From positions 1-6,568 of the forward strand of contig DEKL01000075.1 of NCBI GenBank assembly GCA_002353835.1: a DNA stretch of 6,568 nucleotides, given 5' to 3'. Shown in pieces: positions 5,998 to 6,568 of the stretch. Made by a program: the position numbers and the translations under genes. Origin of the DNA: Alphaproteobacteria bacterium UBA2723 (GTDB lineage: Bacteria; Pseudomonadota; Alphaproteobacteria; RF32; CAG-239). Numbering within the stretch: the first letter of the stretch is position 1; each line of letters starts with the position of its first letter. Below the pieces are notes generated by a model, which had not been told where the DNA came from, ran no database searches, and saw only the letters and a program-made list of their open reading frames with translations.

Positions 5998-6044
5998 CTT
6001 TTCTGCTTTAAAAACAACATTTAATGAATGGGGAATTATTTAAA

Positions 6045-6568
6045 ATGTTAAGAAGAACGAAGATTATTGATTTATTGAAATCTGAAACCACACAAGATAA
6101 AGTGTTGGCCAAAGGCTGGGTTAGAACCAGACGTGATGCCAAAGATTTTTCTTTTATAGAATTAAATGACGGTTCATGCCTTAAAAATTTGCAAATCATA
6201 GCAAAGAATAATCTCCCCAATTATAATGAAATCAAAACAATTTCCACCGGCTCATCTGTTGCCGTAACCGGAGCTTTGGTGGAGTCGCAAGGCGGCAATC
6301 AGAAATATGAAGTTGTTGCTGAAAATATTGAGATTTATAGCCTCGCACCGGAAGATTTTCCGATACAAAAGAAAAAACATACGGATGAATATTTGCGTAC
6401 GATTGCTCATCTTCGCCCGCGTTCCAATAAATACGGTGCGGCTTTCCGTGTTCGCTCCACACTGTCTTATGCTATTCATAAGTTTTTCCAAGAGCGCGGT
6501 TTTAAGTATGTTCATACCCCGATTATCACTGGTTCGGACTGCGAAGGTGCCGGCGAGATGTTCCAGGT
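6045..6568 (+). CDS. asnS: Asparaginyl-tRNA synthetase, 5' part only
   Basis: AsnRS charges tRNA-Asn with asparagine using ATP, a class IIb synthetase. The window holds 174 codons plus two bases, without a stop, against roughly 460 in the full enzyme. The N-terminal OB-fold anticodon-binding domain is seen in GWVRTRRDAKDFSFIELNDG (24-43) and the following strands to about residue 100. Then come the linker with PIQKKKH and YLRTIAHLRPRSN (116-128), class II motif 1 around FFQERGFKYVHTPI (147-160), and SDCEGAGEMF (164-173), which is typical of AsnRS and separates it from AspRS and LysRS. The ATG at 6045 is chosen because GGGGA (6030-6034) lies ten bases upstream and the RTKI start matches the family. 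An in-frame ATG at 6024 lacks a ribosome site. Presence of AsnRS suggests direct charging of tRNA-Asn, though GatCAB could coexist. Confidence 0.95.
   Translation, partial: MLRRTKIIDLLKSETTQDKVLAKGWVRTRRDAKDFSFIELNDGSCLKNLQIIAKNNLPNYNEIKTISTGSSVAVTGALVESQGGNQKYEVVAENIEIYSLAPEDFPIQKKKHTDEYLRTIAHLRPRSNKYGAAFRVRSTLSYAIHKFFQERGFKYVHTPIITGSDCEGAGEMFQ

Noticed and set aside
6024..6044. Earlier in-frame asnS start adding seven residues
   Set aside because: No ribosome site precedes it, and family members begin near the RTKI segment. The ATG at 6045 has GGGGA ten bases upstream.

Overview
The window joins two kinds of DNA. Positions 1 to about 1300 are very AT-rich (roughly 20-25% G+C by eye), with poly-Lys/Glu/Arg and Asn runs, AGA as the only arginine codon I can find and no Shine-Dalgarno site. 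This looks like nuclear DNA of an AT-rich eukaryote such as a protist or anaerobic fungus. From about 1306 to the end the DNA is bacterial, about 40-45% G+C. It has compact genes, Shine-Dalgarno sites, sigma70-type promoters and hairpin-plus-T7 terminators. ParE of the alphaproteobacterial type, and EF-Ts with the extended loop before GKIGVLVALE that I associate with alphaproteobacteria, point to an alphaproteobacterium. I cannot place it further. A host-associated lineage would fit the company of eukaryotic DNA, but that is inference.

Layout. 1-66: almost pure A+T leader. 67-1335 (+): open frame for a highly charged helical protein. Its last few codons and its stop lie inside the terminator of the next gene, so its true 3' end is probably missing. 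1306-1340 (-): parE terminator. 1349-3340 (-): parE, topoisomerase IV subunit B. 3341-3535: divergent promoter region. 3536-3892 (+): unrecognised 118-residue protein with its own promoter and terminator. 3954-4129: promoter and structured leader of rpsB. 4130-4888 (+): rpsB, ribosomal protein S2. 4910-4944: intercistronic hairpin with a T-tract. 4969-5901 (+): tsf, EF-Ts. 5923-5955: strong terminator. 5969-5997: promoter. 6045 to the end (+): 5' part of asnS, asparaginyl-tRNA synthetase, cut by the window edge.

How it works together. The bacterial part is core housekeeping: chromosome decatenation (ParE) and translation (S2, EF-Ts, AsnRS). rpsB and tsf form the classic two-gene operon. A folded leader in front of it suggests S2 feedback control, and the hairpin between the genes could tune the S2:EF-Ts ratio. 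asnS is a separate unit, and pyrH-frr does not follow tsf as it does in many bacteria.

I see no clear new multi-gene system. The points most worth a second look are the eukaryote/bacterium junction near 1290-1315 (assembly chimera or, less likely, a real insertion of eukaryote-like DNA), the rpsB leader fold, and the unknown 118-residue protein.
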